From NCBI GenBank assembly GCA_031551875.1, contig JAVBNA010000005.1, positions 19,963 through 83,962 on the forward strand: a stretch of 64,000 nt of DNA, read 5' to 3'. Shown here piece by piece: positions 24,163 through 32,728 of the stretch. The notes beneath the pieces are model-generated. The model saw only the letters and a program-made list of their open reading frames with translations, had not been told where the DNA came from and searched no databases. The DNA is from JAVBNA01 sp031551875 (GTDB taxonomy: Bacteria; Bacillota; Clostridia; Oscillospirales; Acutalibacteraceae). Each line of letters starts with the position of its first letter. Position 1 is the stretch's first letter. A program made the position numbers and the translations under genes.

Positions 24163-25800
24163 TCAGCCCTGCTCGCGGATTTCAACGCGGCGGATCTTGC
24201 CGCTGATGGTTTTAGGCAGCTCAGCGACAAACTCAATGACGCGGGGATATTTGTAGGGTGCGGTCTGCTTTTTCACGTGAGCCTGCAATTCGTCTTTGAG
24301 CGCGTCGCTCGCGGTATAGCCCTTGGCGAGCACAATGGTCGCCTTGACCACCTGCCCGCGCACGGGATCGGGCACTCCAGTCACCGCGCATTCGAGCACC
24401 GACGGATGCTCAATGAGCACACTTTCGATCTCAAACGGGCCGATGCGGTAGCCCGACGACTTGATGATGTCATCGGTGCGTCCGACATACCAGAAATAGC
24501 CGTCCTCGTCCTTCCAGGCGGTGTCTCCGGTGTGATAGATACCATCGTACCAGACCTTTTCCACGAGGTCGGGATTCTTGTGATAGCCGCAGAACATGCC
24601 GACCGTCTCGCCGAACTCACTGCGCACGACGATCTCTCCCACCGTGCCGGGCGTCACGCTGTTGCCCTCCTCGTCCACAACGTCGCAGTTGTAGGCGGGC
24701 GACGGCTTGCCCATGGAGCCGGGCTTGGGTGTGGTGCCCACCTGGTTGAATACGGTCAGGGTGGTTTCGGTCTGGCCGAAGCCCTCCATCAGCTTGATAC
24801 CGGTCGCCGCGAGGAACTGGTTGTATACCTCGGGGTTGAGCGCCTCGCCCGCGATGCAGGCGTATTCGAGGGAGGACAGGTCGTACTGGGACAAATCCTC
24901 CTTGATGAAAAAGCGGAAGATGGTGGGCGGCGCGCAGAAGGTGGTGATGTTGTACTTCTTGAACAGCGTCAGCAACTCGGCGGGGGTAAACCTCTCGTAA
25001 TCATAGGTGAAGATGCCCGCCTCCATGAACCACTGGCCGTACAGCTTTCCCCACATCGACTTCATCCATCCGGTGTCGGACAGGGTGAGGTGCAGACCGT
25101 CGGGGTTGACGTTGTGCCAGTATTTTGCGGTGACAATGTGCGCGATCGGGTAGGCATGGTCGTGCACAACCATCTTGGGCATACCGGTGGTGCCCGACGT
25201 AAAGTAGAGCAGCATCGGATCCTTCGCGGCGGTTTCCGCGCGCTCAAACGTGTCGGACGCGGCTTCCAGCTCGGCGTCAAAGTCCAGCCAGCCGTCCCGC
25301 TGTCCGCGCACGGTGAAGCGTGTTTTGACGGTGGGCGACTCGGGCAGCGCCTCCTCCACGTGGGCGGCGACCTCGCCCATGGTCGTGCACACGACCGACT
25401 TGACGTCGGCGGCGCCGAAGCGGAACACCAGATCCTTTTTGGTCAGCAGGTCTGTGGCAGGGATGCCGATAGCGCCCAGCTTGTGAAGCCCCAGCACTGC
25501 AAACCAGAACTGGTAGTGGCGGCGCATGATCAGCACGACCGTGTCGCCCTTTTTGACGCCGTGCTTTAAAAAGACGTTGGCCGCTTTATTGGAATATTTC
25601 ATAAAGTCGGCAAAGGAAAAGGTGCGCTCCTCCCCCTGGTCGTTGCACCAAAGCATGGCACGGCGATCAGGCTCGGCCTGCGCGATCACGTCCATGACGT
25701 CATAGGCAAAGTTAAAATTCTCCGGGCAAACCGGCTCAAATTTTTCCAGAAGCCCCTCATGGAAAGTTTCCCGGCAGTATTTGTTATGGATGTTCAGCAT
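24163..25800 (-). CDS. Acyl-CoA synthetase (AMP-forming), acetyl/medium-chain type
   Basis: 545-residue ANL-family ligase: carboxylate + ATP + CoA gives acyl-CoA, AMP and PPi. Signatures: YFTSGTTGMPKMVVH (P-loop, about 195), GFGQTETT (about 340), HTGDTAWKDEDGYFWYVGR, and the C-terminal catalytic Lys in KTISGKIRR (about 532). It most resembles medium/short-chain acyl-CoA synthetases. The start ATG is one base after the upstream regulator's stop, with GGAGGGG inside that gene, so they are coupled. Both lie behind the T-box leader at 26421-26692, whose apparent specifier is Ile. I infer a substrate linked to isoleucine synthesis, such as 2-methylbutyrate or propionate; sequence alone cannot show it. 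Confidence 0.92.
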   Translation of the reverse strand: MLNIHNKYCRETFHEGLLEKFEPVCPENFNFAYDVMDVIAQAEPDRRAMLWCNDQGEERTFSFADFMKYSNKAANVFLKHGVKKGDTVVLIMRRHYQFWFAVLGLHKLGAIGIPATDLLTKKDLVFRFGAADVKSVVCTTMGEVAAHVEEALPESPTVKTRFTVRGQRDGWLDFDAELEAASDTFERAETAAKDPMLLYFTSGTTGMPKMVVHDHAYPIAHIVTAKYWHNVNPDGLHLTLSDTGWMKSMWGKLYGQWFMEAGIFTYDYERFTPAELLTLFKKYNITTFCAPPTIFRFFIKEDLSQYDLSSLEYACIAGEALNPEVYNQFLAATGIKLMEGFGQTETTLTVFNQVGTTPKPGSMGKPSPAYNCDVVDEEGNSVTPGTVGEIVVRSEFGETVGMFCGYHKNPDLVEKVWYDGIYHTGDTAWKDEDGYFWYVGRTDDIIKSSGYRIGPFEIESVLIEHPSVLECAVTGVPDPVRGQVVKATIVLAKGYTASDALKDELQAHVKKQTAPYKYPRVIEFVAELPKTISGKIRRVEIREQG

Positions 25801-25801
25801 A

Positions 25802-26383
25802 TTATTTCCCCTCCTCTTCCGGTTTCAGGATGATGGCCAAAAACTCACAGTCGCTTCCGCCCGTGGCGATCATGCCGTGACCCCGGCCCGAATCGTAGTA
25901 GATCGCATCGCCCGCACTGAGGATCTCTGTGTGATTTTCAAGCTGTACCTTGAGCTGGCCTTTGATGATGTAGTCAAACTCCTGCCCGGCGTGGTGAGAA
26001 AGATGGATGGGCTCATTTTGCTCCTCCGCACGATAGGGCGCGGTGACCACAAAGGGCTCGGCAAGCTTGTTTTTAAAGCGGTAGCCGACGTGACGGTACT
26101 TAAAGCCCTCCCGGCGCTTGAGATCCAGGCCTTCGGCCTTGCGGACGACCGAATAGAAAGAGAGCAACGGGTTTTCCCCGGTCAGCAGCTCGACCATGTC
26201 CACCCCGAATTTCTTGGAGCAGGCATACAGGAAGGTAAAGGTGAAATCGCGCTCCCCCCGTTCCGCCTGTTCGTATTCCTCGAGAGTGACCCCGGTCGCC
26301 TCGGCCATCTCCGCGGCCGAATAGTCGAGAATTTCGCGCAGCCCCTTGATGCGCTCGGCGATTTCAATGATGCGAGTTTCCAT
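25802..26383 (-). CDS. XRE-family transcriptional regulator with cupin domain
   Basis: 193 residues: N-terminal helix-turn-helix (about 8-65, LREILDYSAAEMAEATGV) and a C-terminal Cupin_2 barrel (about 110-185, LSHHAGQEFDYIIKGQLKVQL and DAIYYDSGRGHGM). The cupin presumably senses a small ligand. I chose the ATG at 26381-26383 because GGAGGAATTGCAC precedes it; an in-frame ATG at 26470 lies within the T-box antiterminator. First gene downstream of the T-box and tightly coupled to the acyl-CoA synthetase, so it is a likely local regulator of that pathway. Confidence 0.92.
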   Translation of the reverse strand: METRIIEIAERIKGLREILDYSAAEMAEATGVTLEEYEQAERGERDFTFTFLYACSKKFGVDMVELLTGENPLLSFYSVVRKAEGLDLKRREGFKYRHVGYRFKNKLAEPFVVTAPYRAEEQNEPIHLSHHAGQEFDYIIKGQLKVQLENHTEILSAGDAIYYDSGRGHGMIATGGSDCEFLAIILKPEEEGK

Positions 26384-26420
26384 GTGCAATTCCTCCGTTT
26401 CATTATCACAGGCATACAAA

Positions 26421-26692
26421 AAAAGCCCGTCCCCAATGGGACGAGCTTTATAGCCCGTTATACCACCCATATCCGCCCGAAAAAGGCGTCCTCCTCAGGG
26501 TTCAATCAAACCCCTGACCTTAACGCGGTCTTACGTACGTCTCTACTAATCCACGGCGGGACGTTCGGACATCTGCTCCGGAGTGATAAGCGTGTGTGGT
26601 TTCCCTGCCGGCTCGCACCAACCGCCGGCTCTCTGAGAGGGAGTTTTCCAAACCGCCGTCTCCATCAAAGCTTTCTGAGATCAAGTTGTGCC
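26421..26692 (-). promoter_or_regulatory. T-box leader, apparent Ile specifier, upstream of XRE-cupin/acyl-CoA synthetase
   Basis: Read on the minus strand. It has a Stem I apical GCCGGC...GCCGGC (26607-26612 with 26624-26629) extended by TCCCT/AGGGA; an ATC triplet at 26585-26587 in the specifier-loop position, followed by a purine; the T-box sequence GGGTGGTATAACGGG at 26454-26468; and a terminator stem with T-run at 26421-26449. By-eye alignment to the thrS T-box puts ATC where thrS has ACC. Uncharged tRNA-Ile should raise expression. The codon call is inference; the T-box call is strong. Confidence 0.8.
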
Positions 26693-26695
26693 CCA

Positions 26696-26724
26696 ATTAT
26701 AGACGATCCCTTTGCTTTTGTCAA
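26696..26724 (-). promoter_or_regulatory. Promoter of the T-box/XRE-cupin/acyl-CoA synthetase operon
   Basis: Minus strand consensus TTGACA (26719-26724), 17-base spacer, TATAAT (26696-26701), directly before the T-box leader and divergent to the subtilase promoter. Confidence 0.85.
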
Positions 26725-26764
26725 CACCCATGTAAAAATATTTTTTTTGTGACAGGAAAAGCCA

Positions 26765-26793
26765 TTGCACCGGTCTTTTGTCTATGCTACAAT
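26765..26793 (+). promoter_or_regulatory. Promoter of the subtilase gene
   Basis: TTGCAC (26765-26770), 17-base spacer, TACAAT (26788-26793). Confidence 0.6.
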
Positions 26794-26851
26794 GGTTTTA
26801 TACGCAAAAGAATCACAAAAAAAACAATAGATAAGGAAAAGAGGCCTACGC

Positions 26852-28834
26852 ATGAAAAGATTATCTGCACTTCTCCTCAGCATGCTGCTTATTCTGGGGA
26901 CATTCGGCAGTGTGGCGGTGTCCGCCGCGGAGATCGTTCCCGGAATTCCGACCTATACATATACGACCCTCGGCGACGAAAACATAGAGAACCAGGTGGT
27001 TGTCCTGTACGACGAGGATCATAAAGACCGAAGCGGCGTTTCCCTCCTTTCGGAGGGGGTTGAGGGTGTCCGGAAAACCTCCGAAACGGTGGACGTCGTC
27101 GAGTTTTCCGGTTTGGACAACGCGGAGCTGGAGGCGGCCATGGACGAGCTGCGCGCCCAGGACGGCGTACTCAGCGTAGGACGCAACTTTATGATGCAGT
27201 ATTACGGAGCGCCCGACGATGCGAACTATAACCTGCAATGGTATTACTCGAGAATCGGCGCGGAAGATCTCTGGGACGTCGCCCCCGGCAGTAAGACCGT
27301 GACCGTTGCGGTCATCGACTCGGGGCTGGACACCGCCCACGAGGACATTAAAGGCCGCTATCTCACCGGCTATGATTACATCCGGAGAAACACTTCCATG
27401 ACCGACACCTTCGGGCATGGCACTGCGGTGAGCAGCGTCATCGCTGCGACGGTCAACAACGGCGTCGGCATGGCCGGTGTGGCCGGCCTGCGCAACATTA
27501 AGATAGTCCCCTACCGCGCGGGTGCGACCAAAGGCATCACCATAGATTATGCCGTCGCAGCCATCGAAAAGGCGATTACTGCAAAGGCCGACATCATCAA
27601 TATGAGCTTTGGTTTTTATCTGCATTATGAAAATGGCACTTTGGTCAAAACACTCATGAACACTGACAAAGTCCCGATGTATACCGTGCTCAAAAAGGCT
27701 GCTTCCAAGGGAATTGTATTGGTTGCCGCATCCGGCAATGAAAACGGTGCAAAGGATGATTATGGGAATGCGCTGAGCGGCGTGTACTCGTACCCCTCCT
27801 CCTATGACAACGTCATTTCGGTCGGCGCCACGACCATGGAGAAAAAAATCGCCTCCTTCTCCCAGTACAACAATCGCGTAGACCTGTCCGCGCCGGGCCA
27901 ATCCATCACGGTTGCTCTGCCGGGGAATCAATATGAAATCTGGCACGGCACCTCCTTTGCTGCCCCGATCGTTGCAGCCTCCGCCGCCGTGCTGAAAACC
28001 TATCACCCGGCCATCACCTCGAAAGAGATTGAAGCGCTTCTCAAGGGCACCGCCACCGACCTCGGCGCCAAAGGACGGGACAACTATCACGGCAATGGGG
28101 AGGTCAACCTCAAAAAAGCAGTGGAGAATATGTACCCCACTTCGGTCAAGATGTCCGCTGCCACCGTAAGCGTGCCGATGGGCACCTCGGAAGCCGCGCC
28201 TCTGGTTCCGACGCCGAGCTATGCGGTGACCTCAGGCTCGACCTGGAGCTCCTCCGATACGAAAATTGCCACAGTCAGCAGTGCCGGCGTAATTAAGGGC
28301 ATCGCTCCCGGCACATGCACGATCAGCGTCAAAACGCTCAAGGGTCTGACCGCCCAAGTCGACGTCAAGGTCTTTGAGTCGGTTTCCCTGCGCGTAGGCT
28401 ACAGCAAAAACATCGTCAACGGTGTCAAGGGCACGATTGCCGACGGCGTCAAGCCACAGATCGTCAAAACCCGCACCATGGTGCCCATCCGCTTTGTCAC
28501 CGCCTCACTGGGCTGTAAAGTGACCTGGGTTGCCAACGACAAGCCCATCACCGTCAAGTATGGGGATACGCTGGTCACCTGCAAGGTCGGCTCCAAGACC
28601 ATGACGGTCAAGTACAAGGACGGCACAACGAAAAACGTCGCACTTGACTCCCCGCCGGTTCTTCTCGGCTCTCCCAAGCGCGTGTATGTGCCGCTGCGCG
28701 CCATCGGGCAGTCGCTCGGGTTCGGCGTCTACTACGACAATGCCACAAGGATCATTCTGGTGTCCAAACCCGCCCAGCCCAACGCGCTCATGATTGAAAA
28801 GCTGCTTCCCGCGGCAAAAAGCTACATCAAATAA
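26852..28834 (+). CDS. Secreted subtilisin-like serine protease (S8) with Big_2 and copper-amine-oxidase-type repeats
   Basis: 660 residues: signal peptide (1-26, LLSMLLILGTFGSVAVSAA), an inhibitor-like propeptide (about 45-120), and an S8 domain with catalytic Asp in VIDSGLDTAHED (about 154), His in GHGTAVSS (about 188) and Ser in GTSFAAP (about 366). Then a bacterial Ig-like Big_2 domain (about 450-510, ending GTCTISVKT) and a C-terminal copper-amine-oxidase N-type domain (about 520-640, with TMVPIRFV and VYVPLRAIGQSLG) that usually anchors proteins to the cell wall. RBS AAAGAGG. Monocistronic between its promoter and the 28845 terminator. Confidence 0.95.
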   Translation: MKRLSALLLSMLLILGTFGSVAVSAAEIVPGIPTYTYTTLGDENIENQVVVLYDEDHKDRSGVSLLSEGVEGVRKTSETVDVVEFSGLDNAELEAAMDELRAQDGVLSVGRNFMMQYYGAPDDANYNLQWYYSRIGAEDLWDVAPGSKTVTVAVIDSGLDTAHEDIKGRYLTGYDYIRRNTSMTDTFGHGTAVSSVIAATVNNGVGMAGVAGLRNIKIVPYRAGATKGITIDYAVAAIEKAITAKADIINMSFGFYLHYENGTLVKTLMNTDKVPMYTVLKKAASKGIVLVAASGNENGAKDDYGNALSGVYSYPSSYDNVISVGATTMEKKIASFSQYNNRVDLSAPGQSITVALPGNQYEIWHGTSFAAPIVAASAAVLKTYHPAITSKEIEALLKGTATDLGAKGRDNYHGNGEVNLKKAVENMYPTSVKMSAATVSVPMGTSEAAPLVPTPSYAVTSGSTWSSSDTKIATVSSAGVIKGIAPGTCTISVKTLKGLTAQVDVKVFESVSLRVGYSKNIVNGVKGTIADGVKPQIVKTRTMVPIRFVTASLGCKVTWVANDKPITVKYGDTLVTCKVGSKTMTVKYKDGTTKNVALDSPPVLLGSPKRVYVPLRAIGQSLGFGVYYDNATRIILVSKPAQPNALMIEKLLPAAKSYIK

Positions 28835-28844
28835 AATCGTCTCA

Positions 28845-28884
28845 AAAACCCCGCTCCATTCTGGACAGAATGGAGCGGGGTTTT
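28845..28884. terminator. Bidirectional terminator between subtilase and prfB
   Basis: A 19-bp perfect stem (28845-28863 with 28866-28884) flanked by A and T runs, between convergent genes. Confidence 0.9.
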
Positions 28885-28892
28885 CTATCGCT

Positions 28893-30029
28893 TTAGTCGA
28901 TGTCCACCGTACCCTCCTGAAGGGTGCCCAGACTTTGCGCCTTGAGATAGGCGTTGATGAACCCGTCCAGGTCGCCGTCCATCACAGCGCCGATGTTACC
29001 CATTTCAAAGCCGGTTCGGTGATCCTTGGCGAGCGTATAGGGCATGAATACGTAGGAGCGGATCTGGGAGCCCCAGCCGATCTCCTTCTGCTCGCCCTTG
29101 ATGTCCTCAATGCGGTCGAGATGGGCGCGCTCCTTGATCTCCACCAGCTTGGACTTGAGCATTTTTATCGCTACCTCGCGGTTCTGGTGCTGGCTGCGCT
29201 CATTCTGACAGGCGACAATGACACCGGTGGGAATGTGCGTAATGCGAATCGCCGACTCAGTCTTATTGACATGCTGTCCGCCCGCGCCGCCCGCCCGGTA
29301 GGTGTCCACCTTGAGATCCTCGGGGCGGATGTCGATTTTGACATCGTCGTCGATCTCGGGCATGACCTCCAGCGAGGCAAACGATGTGTGCCGCCGACCC
29401 GACGAATCAAAGGGAGAAATGCGCACCAGCCGGTGTACGCCCGCTTCGCTTTTGAGGTATCCATAGGCGTTTTGCCCCTCAATCAGGAGGGAGGCGCTCT
29501 TGAGCCCCGCCTCGTCTCCGTCGAGGTAGTCGAGCAGCTTGACCTTGTATCCGTGCCGCTCCGCCCAGTGGTTGTACATGCGATAGAGCATCTCGGCCCA
29601 GTCCTGCGCCTCGGTGCCGCCCGCGCCCGCATGAAAGGTTAAAATTGCGTTTTTGGCGTCGTATTCGCCGATCAGCAGCGTGGAAAGCATCTGTTCCTCC
29701 AGCCGTCCGATCACGTCGTTCACGGCAATCTGCGCCTCGGGCAGCATGCTGAGTTCCTCTTCCTCGTCGCCCATCTCGATCAGCGTCAGCGCGTCCTCCC
29801 AGTCGGCGCACAGCGATTCGTACTGCGCCACCCGGTTTTTGAGCATGCTCGCGCGCTGGAGCACCTTTTGGGACGCCGCCATATCGTTCCAGAAATTCGG
29901 GTCGGCGGCGGTCTGGTCCAGACGCGCAATCTCCTCCTTCATCTGCCCAAACCCCAACGCGGCGCTGAGCTCTTTCAGATCCTTTTCGCGCGACGTCAAG
30001 GCGAGACGAAGCTCTTCAAACTGTATCAA
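28893..30029 (-). CDS. prfB: Peptide chain release factor 2
   Basis: Recognises UGA and UAA stop codons on the ribosome and triggers peptide release. 378 residues with the SPF recognition tripeptide in RISPFDSSG (about 206) and the GGQ loop in AGGQHVNKTES (about 251). The start is a TTG at 30027-30029, in frame with the uvrC stop 24 bases upstream, with AAGGATG as RBS. No ATG/GTG start lies between. Unusual: the family's common programmed +1 frameshift with an early in-frame UGA is absent; the reading frame is continuous. Co-transcribed with uvrC. Confidence 0.97.
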   Translation of the reverse strand: MIQFEELRLALTSREKDLKELSAALGFGQMKEEIARLDQTAADPNFWNDMAASQKVLQRASMLKNRVAQYESLCADWEDALTLIEMGDEEEELSMLPEAQIAVNDVIGRLEEQMLSTLLIGEYDAKNAILTFHAGAGGTEAQDWAEMLYRMYNHWAERHGYKVKLLDYLDGDEAGLKSASLLIEGQNAYGYLKSEAGVHRLVRISPFDSSGRRHTSFASLEVMPEIDDDVKIDIRPEDLKVDTYRAGGAGGQHVNKTESAIRITHIPTGVIVACQNERSQHQNREVAIKMLKSKLVEIKERAHLDRIEDIKGEQKEIGWGSQIRSYVFMPYTLAKDHRTGFEMGNIGAVMDGDLDGFINAYLKAQSLGTLQEGTVDID

Positions 30030-30050
30030 ACTGACATCATCCTTCGTTTG

Positions 30051-31883
30051 TTATTTTTCCTCTCGGAACCACGTGTAAAGCCGCTCAGCCGCCGGACGAT
30101 TCATGCCCTTGACCTCGAGCATTTCCTCCACTGTCGCATTTTTCAGCGCGCCGATCGTTTTAAAATGCTTGAGCAGCGCCCTGACGCGCGTGTCCCCGAT
30201 GCCCGGCACCTGAAGCAGACTTGAGCCCAGCATGCTTTTCTTGTGGGCAGTTTTCTGATAGCCAATGGCAAAGCGGTGCACCTCGTCCTGAATCTTCGTG
30301 ATGAGCGTAAACACCTGGCGCTTAGACTGTATGGCGATCTCGCCCCCGCCCTCCGCAATGGCACGGGTGCGGTGCTTGTCATCTTTGACCATGCCGAACA
30401 CCGGAATCTCATACCCGCGCTGCGCGAGAAGCGGCCGGACGGTGCCGACGTGCCCCTTGCCTCCGTCGAGCAGAATCAGATCGGGCAGCCGTCCAAATCC
30501 CTCTCCCTCCTGCTTATGTTTTTCATATTCAGTTAAGCGCCGCGTGATGACCTCCCGCATGGCGCCATAGTCATCCGACGCGTCGGCCTCCTGAATTTTA
30601 AACCGCCGGTAGGCCGATTTGAGCGGCTTGCCTTCCTGAAAGACCACCATGCCGGCAACGTGGTTGCTGCCTGCAAAATGGGAGATGTCATAGGCCTCAA
30701 TGTAGTCGGGCGGGGTCTGAAGTCCGAGCAGCCGCGCCAGTTCGTCCAGCGCCTCGATCTCCCGGCCGGTACGCCCCAGCGCCTGCGCCACCCGTTCGGC
30801 GGCATTCTTACGCACCATCTCCACAAGCCTGGCCTGATCCCCGATCTGTGCGTGCACGATGCGCACCTTTTTGCCCGCCTTCTCGGAAAGCCACTGGGCG
30901 AGGAGCTCCTCGTCCTCCGCCTCGCCGTCGAGCGTGATGCGGGGCGGTATGGGGGTTCGCATGGCATAATATTGCTCCAGAAAGCCCTTGCGGGCCAGTG
31001 CAGCGTCACCCACCTCGTCCATCAGGAAGCTTTCCCTGTCATACAGGCGGCGATGCGCAAAGCGGAACACCTCAAAGCAGGCGCTTCCGCCGCCCTGTGA
31101 CAGCGCGATCACATCCTGCTCCTCAATTTTGGATTCGACGATTTTCTGTTTCGCGCTGAACTTCTCAATAATCCTGATGCGGTCACGAATGCGGGCGGCC
31201 TTTTCAAACTCCAGATTTTCCGCCGCAGCCTCCATGCGCCTGTTCATTTCGGTCAGCGTGGAGGCGCTTCCGCCCTGTAAAAAGGCCAGCGCGTCCTTGA
31301 CCGCCTCATCATAGTCCCTCTGGGAAATTTTCCCCACACAGGGGGCGGCGCAGTAGCCCATAAAGTGATTGAGACATGCCCGGCCCTGCTTCTGGCCTTT
31401 TGTGAACGTTTTGTTGCAGGCGGGCAGCTTAAAGATCTTGCGTGCCTCGTCCACCGTATTCTTGACCGTCCACGAGCTTGTATACGGCCCCAGATAGCGC
31501 GCGCCGTCCTCTGCGGTTTTACGCGCCTCCTGAATGCGCGCCCAGGGCCCCGCCGTCACACGGATGTAGTTGTAGCCCTTGTCATCCTTTAAAAGGATGT
31601 TGTATTTGGGGGTGTACTGCTTGATGAGGCTGCATTCAAGCACCAGCGCCTCAAACTCGCTGTCAGTCACAATAAAATCAAAATCCTCGGCGAGGGACAC
31701 CATGCGGCGCACCTTGTCGTCGTGGTTTTTGTCCGAGCCGAAGTACTGGCTGACACGGTTCTTGAGAAGCTTTGCCTTGCCGACGTAGATGATTTTCTGC
31801 GTTTTGTCCTTCATAAGGTACACGCCGGGCAAGAGGGGCAGCCGCATTGCTTTTTTGCGCAGCTGCGCTTTTTTATTGTCCAC
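30051..31883 (-). CDS. uvrC: Excinuclease ABC subunit C
   Basis: Makes the dual incisions in nucleotide excision repair. 610 residues: GIY-YIG nuclease domain (about 14-95, LPGVYLMKDKTQKIIYVGKA), UvrB-binding UVR motif (about 200-235, RRMEAAAENLEFEKAARIRD), RNase H-like endonuclease core (YIEAYDISHFAGSNHVAGMV, PDLILLDGGKGH) and C-terminal helix-hairpin-helix (VPGIGDTRVRALLKHF). It lies between HPr and prfB with a likely terminator upstream at 31925. Confidence 0.98.
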   Translation of the reverse strand: MDNKKAQLRKKAMRLPLLPGVYLMKDKTQKIIYVGKAKLLKNRVSQYFGSDKNHDDKVRRMVSLAEDFDFIVTDSEFEALVLECSLIKQYTPKYNILLKDDKGYNYIRVTAGPWARIQEARKTAEDGARYLGPYTSSWTVKNTVDEARKIFKLPACNKTFTKGQKQGRACLNHFMGYCAAPCVGKISQRDYDEAVKDALAFLQGGSASTLTEMNRRMEAAAENLEFEKAARIRDRIRIIEKFSAKQKIVESKIEEQDVIALSQGGGSACFEVFRFAHRRLYDRESFLMDEVGDAALARKGFLEQYYAMRTPIPPRITLDGEAEDEELLAQWLSEKAGKKVRIVHAQIGDQARLVEMVRKNAAERVAQALGRTGREIEALDELARLLGLQTPPDYIEAYDISHFAGSNHVAGMVVFQEGKPLKSAYRRFKIQEADASDDYGAMREVITRRLTEYEKHKQEGEGFGRLPDLILLDGGKGHVGTVRPLLAQRGYEIPVFGMVKDDKHRTRAIAEGGGEIAIQSKRQVFTLITKIQDEVHRFAIGYQKTAHKKSMLGSSLLQVPGIGDTRVRALLKHFKTIGALKNATVEEMLEVKGMNRPAAERLYTWFREEK

Positions 31884-31924
31884 GATTCAGGATCTCCTCC
31901 CCCACGCCTGCATGAAGCAAAAAG

Positions 31925-31950
31925 GGCGCACTGCTCCAAGGCAGTACGCC
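31925..31950 (-). terminator. Terminator between HPr and uvrC
   Basis: GGCGCACTGC (31925-31934) pairs with GCAGTACGCC (31941-31950) with one mismatch, followed on the minus strand by CCTTTTTGC. Confidence 0.65.
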
Positions 31951-31969
31951 ATACGTAAAATTTTCAAAT

Positions 31970-32233
31970 TTACTCTGTGAAACCCGATTCAACCATTTTC
32001 ACAAGGCTGTCCACAGCATCCTGCTCATCCGCGCCGTCTGCAATAATCCGGATATTCACACCGCCGACAATGCCCAGCGAAAGCACGCCGAGAAGGCTCT
32101 TCGCATTGACTCTTCTCTCATCCTTCTCGATCCAAATGGATGATTTGAATTCGTTGGCCTTTTGAATAAAGAATGTAGCCGGGCGCGCATGCAGTCCTAC
32201 TTGGTTCTGAACAACGACTTCTTTTGAAAACAT
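31970..32233 (-). CDS. ptsH: HPr family phosphocarrier protein
   Basis: 87 residues. The N-terminal QVGLHARPATFF motif has the phosphoacceptor His of HPr (His15), and the KSLLGVLSLGI motif retains the regulatory Ser46 used for catabolite control in Firmicutes. HPr relays phosphate in the PTS from enzyme I to sugar-specific EIIs. No EI or EII genes lie nearby. RBS GGGGAGA, promoter at 32324-32352. It could also be a Crh-like paralogue, but the His argues against that. Confidence 0.92.
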   Translation of the reverse strand: MFSKEVVVQNQVGLHARPATFFIQKANEFKSSIWIEKDERRVNAKSLLGVLSLGIVGGVNIRIIADGADEQDAVDSLVKMVESGFTE

Positions 32234-32323
32234 TATTATCTCTCCCCTACATATATTGATCTGACTTGGTCTCTTTTTCGGCTCATATAGTTTCGGACAA
32301 GTTCACAGTTCACGATATCTTGT

Positions 32324-32352
32324 ATTATACCCAGTTTCGCAGGGGCAGTCAA
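32324..32352 (-). promoter_or_regulatory. Promoter of the HPr gene
   Basis: Minus strand TTGACT (32347-32352), 17-base spacer, TATAAT (32324-32329). Confidence 0.75.
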
Positions 32353-32728
32353 TCAAAACGCAGTATTTCGGATACATGTCAAATTTCGCGCCAAGCGCGC
32401 GGCGTGTTATTTGTGCAACCTGCTAAAAATATATAAAAGTATTTTACAATTGCTCTTGTTGCAATGCATAAATATGATTAATTTCGCATAAAAATGCATT
32501 ATTGAAATTGTTTATACGGCTTCTTTGTTACAGAATATGCGGTTATTAAATTAAAGTGAATTTTTTTGTGTATTATTTTGAAAAACGACATAATTCGGCA
32601 AGGATTACAAAAAATATTTGTCGGATTGTCCACCTTTTTTCCAGCATCCTATAGACAGTTTTTTGTGTCTCATGTATAAAAACAATCCACATCCCTAAAT
32701 TGAAACTTGCGAAAGCGAAATCAGACTA
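32353..32728. other. AT-rich intergenic stretch without a recognised gene
   Basis: About 376 bases clearly richer in A+T than the flanks. No RBS-preceded reading frame was seen. An interrupted inverted repeat AATGCAT...ATGCATT and a weak AGACA/TGTCT hairpin near 32650-32670 are the only visible structures. It separates HPr from the end of trmD, and no clear trmD terminator was found. Confidence 0.5.

Noticed and set aside
26861..28090. A 409-codon minus-strand frame opposite the subtilase
   Set aside because: Shadow frame; the plus-strand protease has intact catalytic motifs, signal peptide and RBS.
30020..30045. Programmed frameshift site at the start of prfB
   Set aside because: The GTT-TGA near the start is reached from an ATG whose frame differs by -1 from RF2, not +1, and no CTTTGAC slip site is present.
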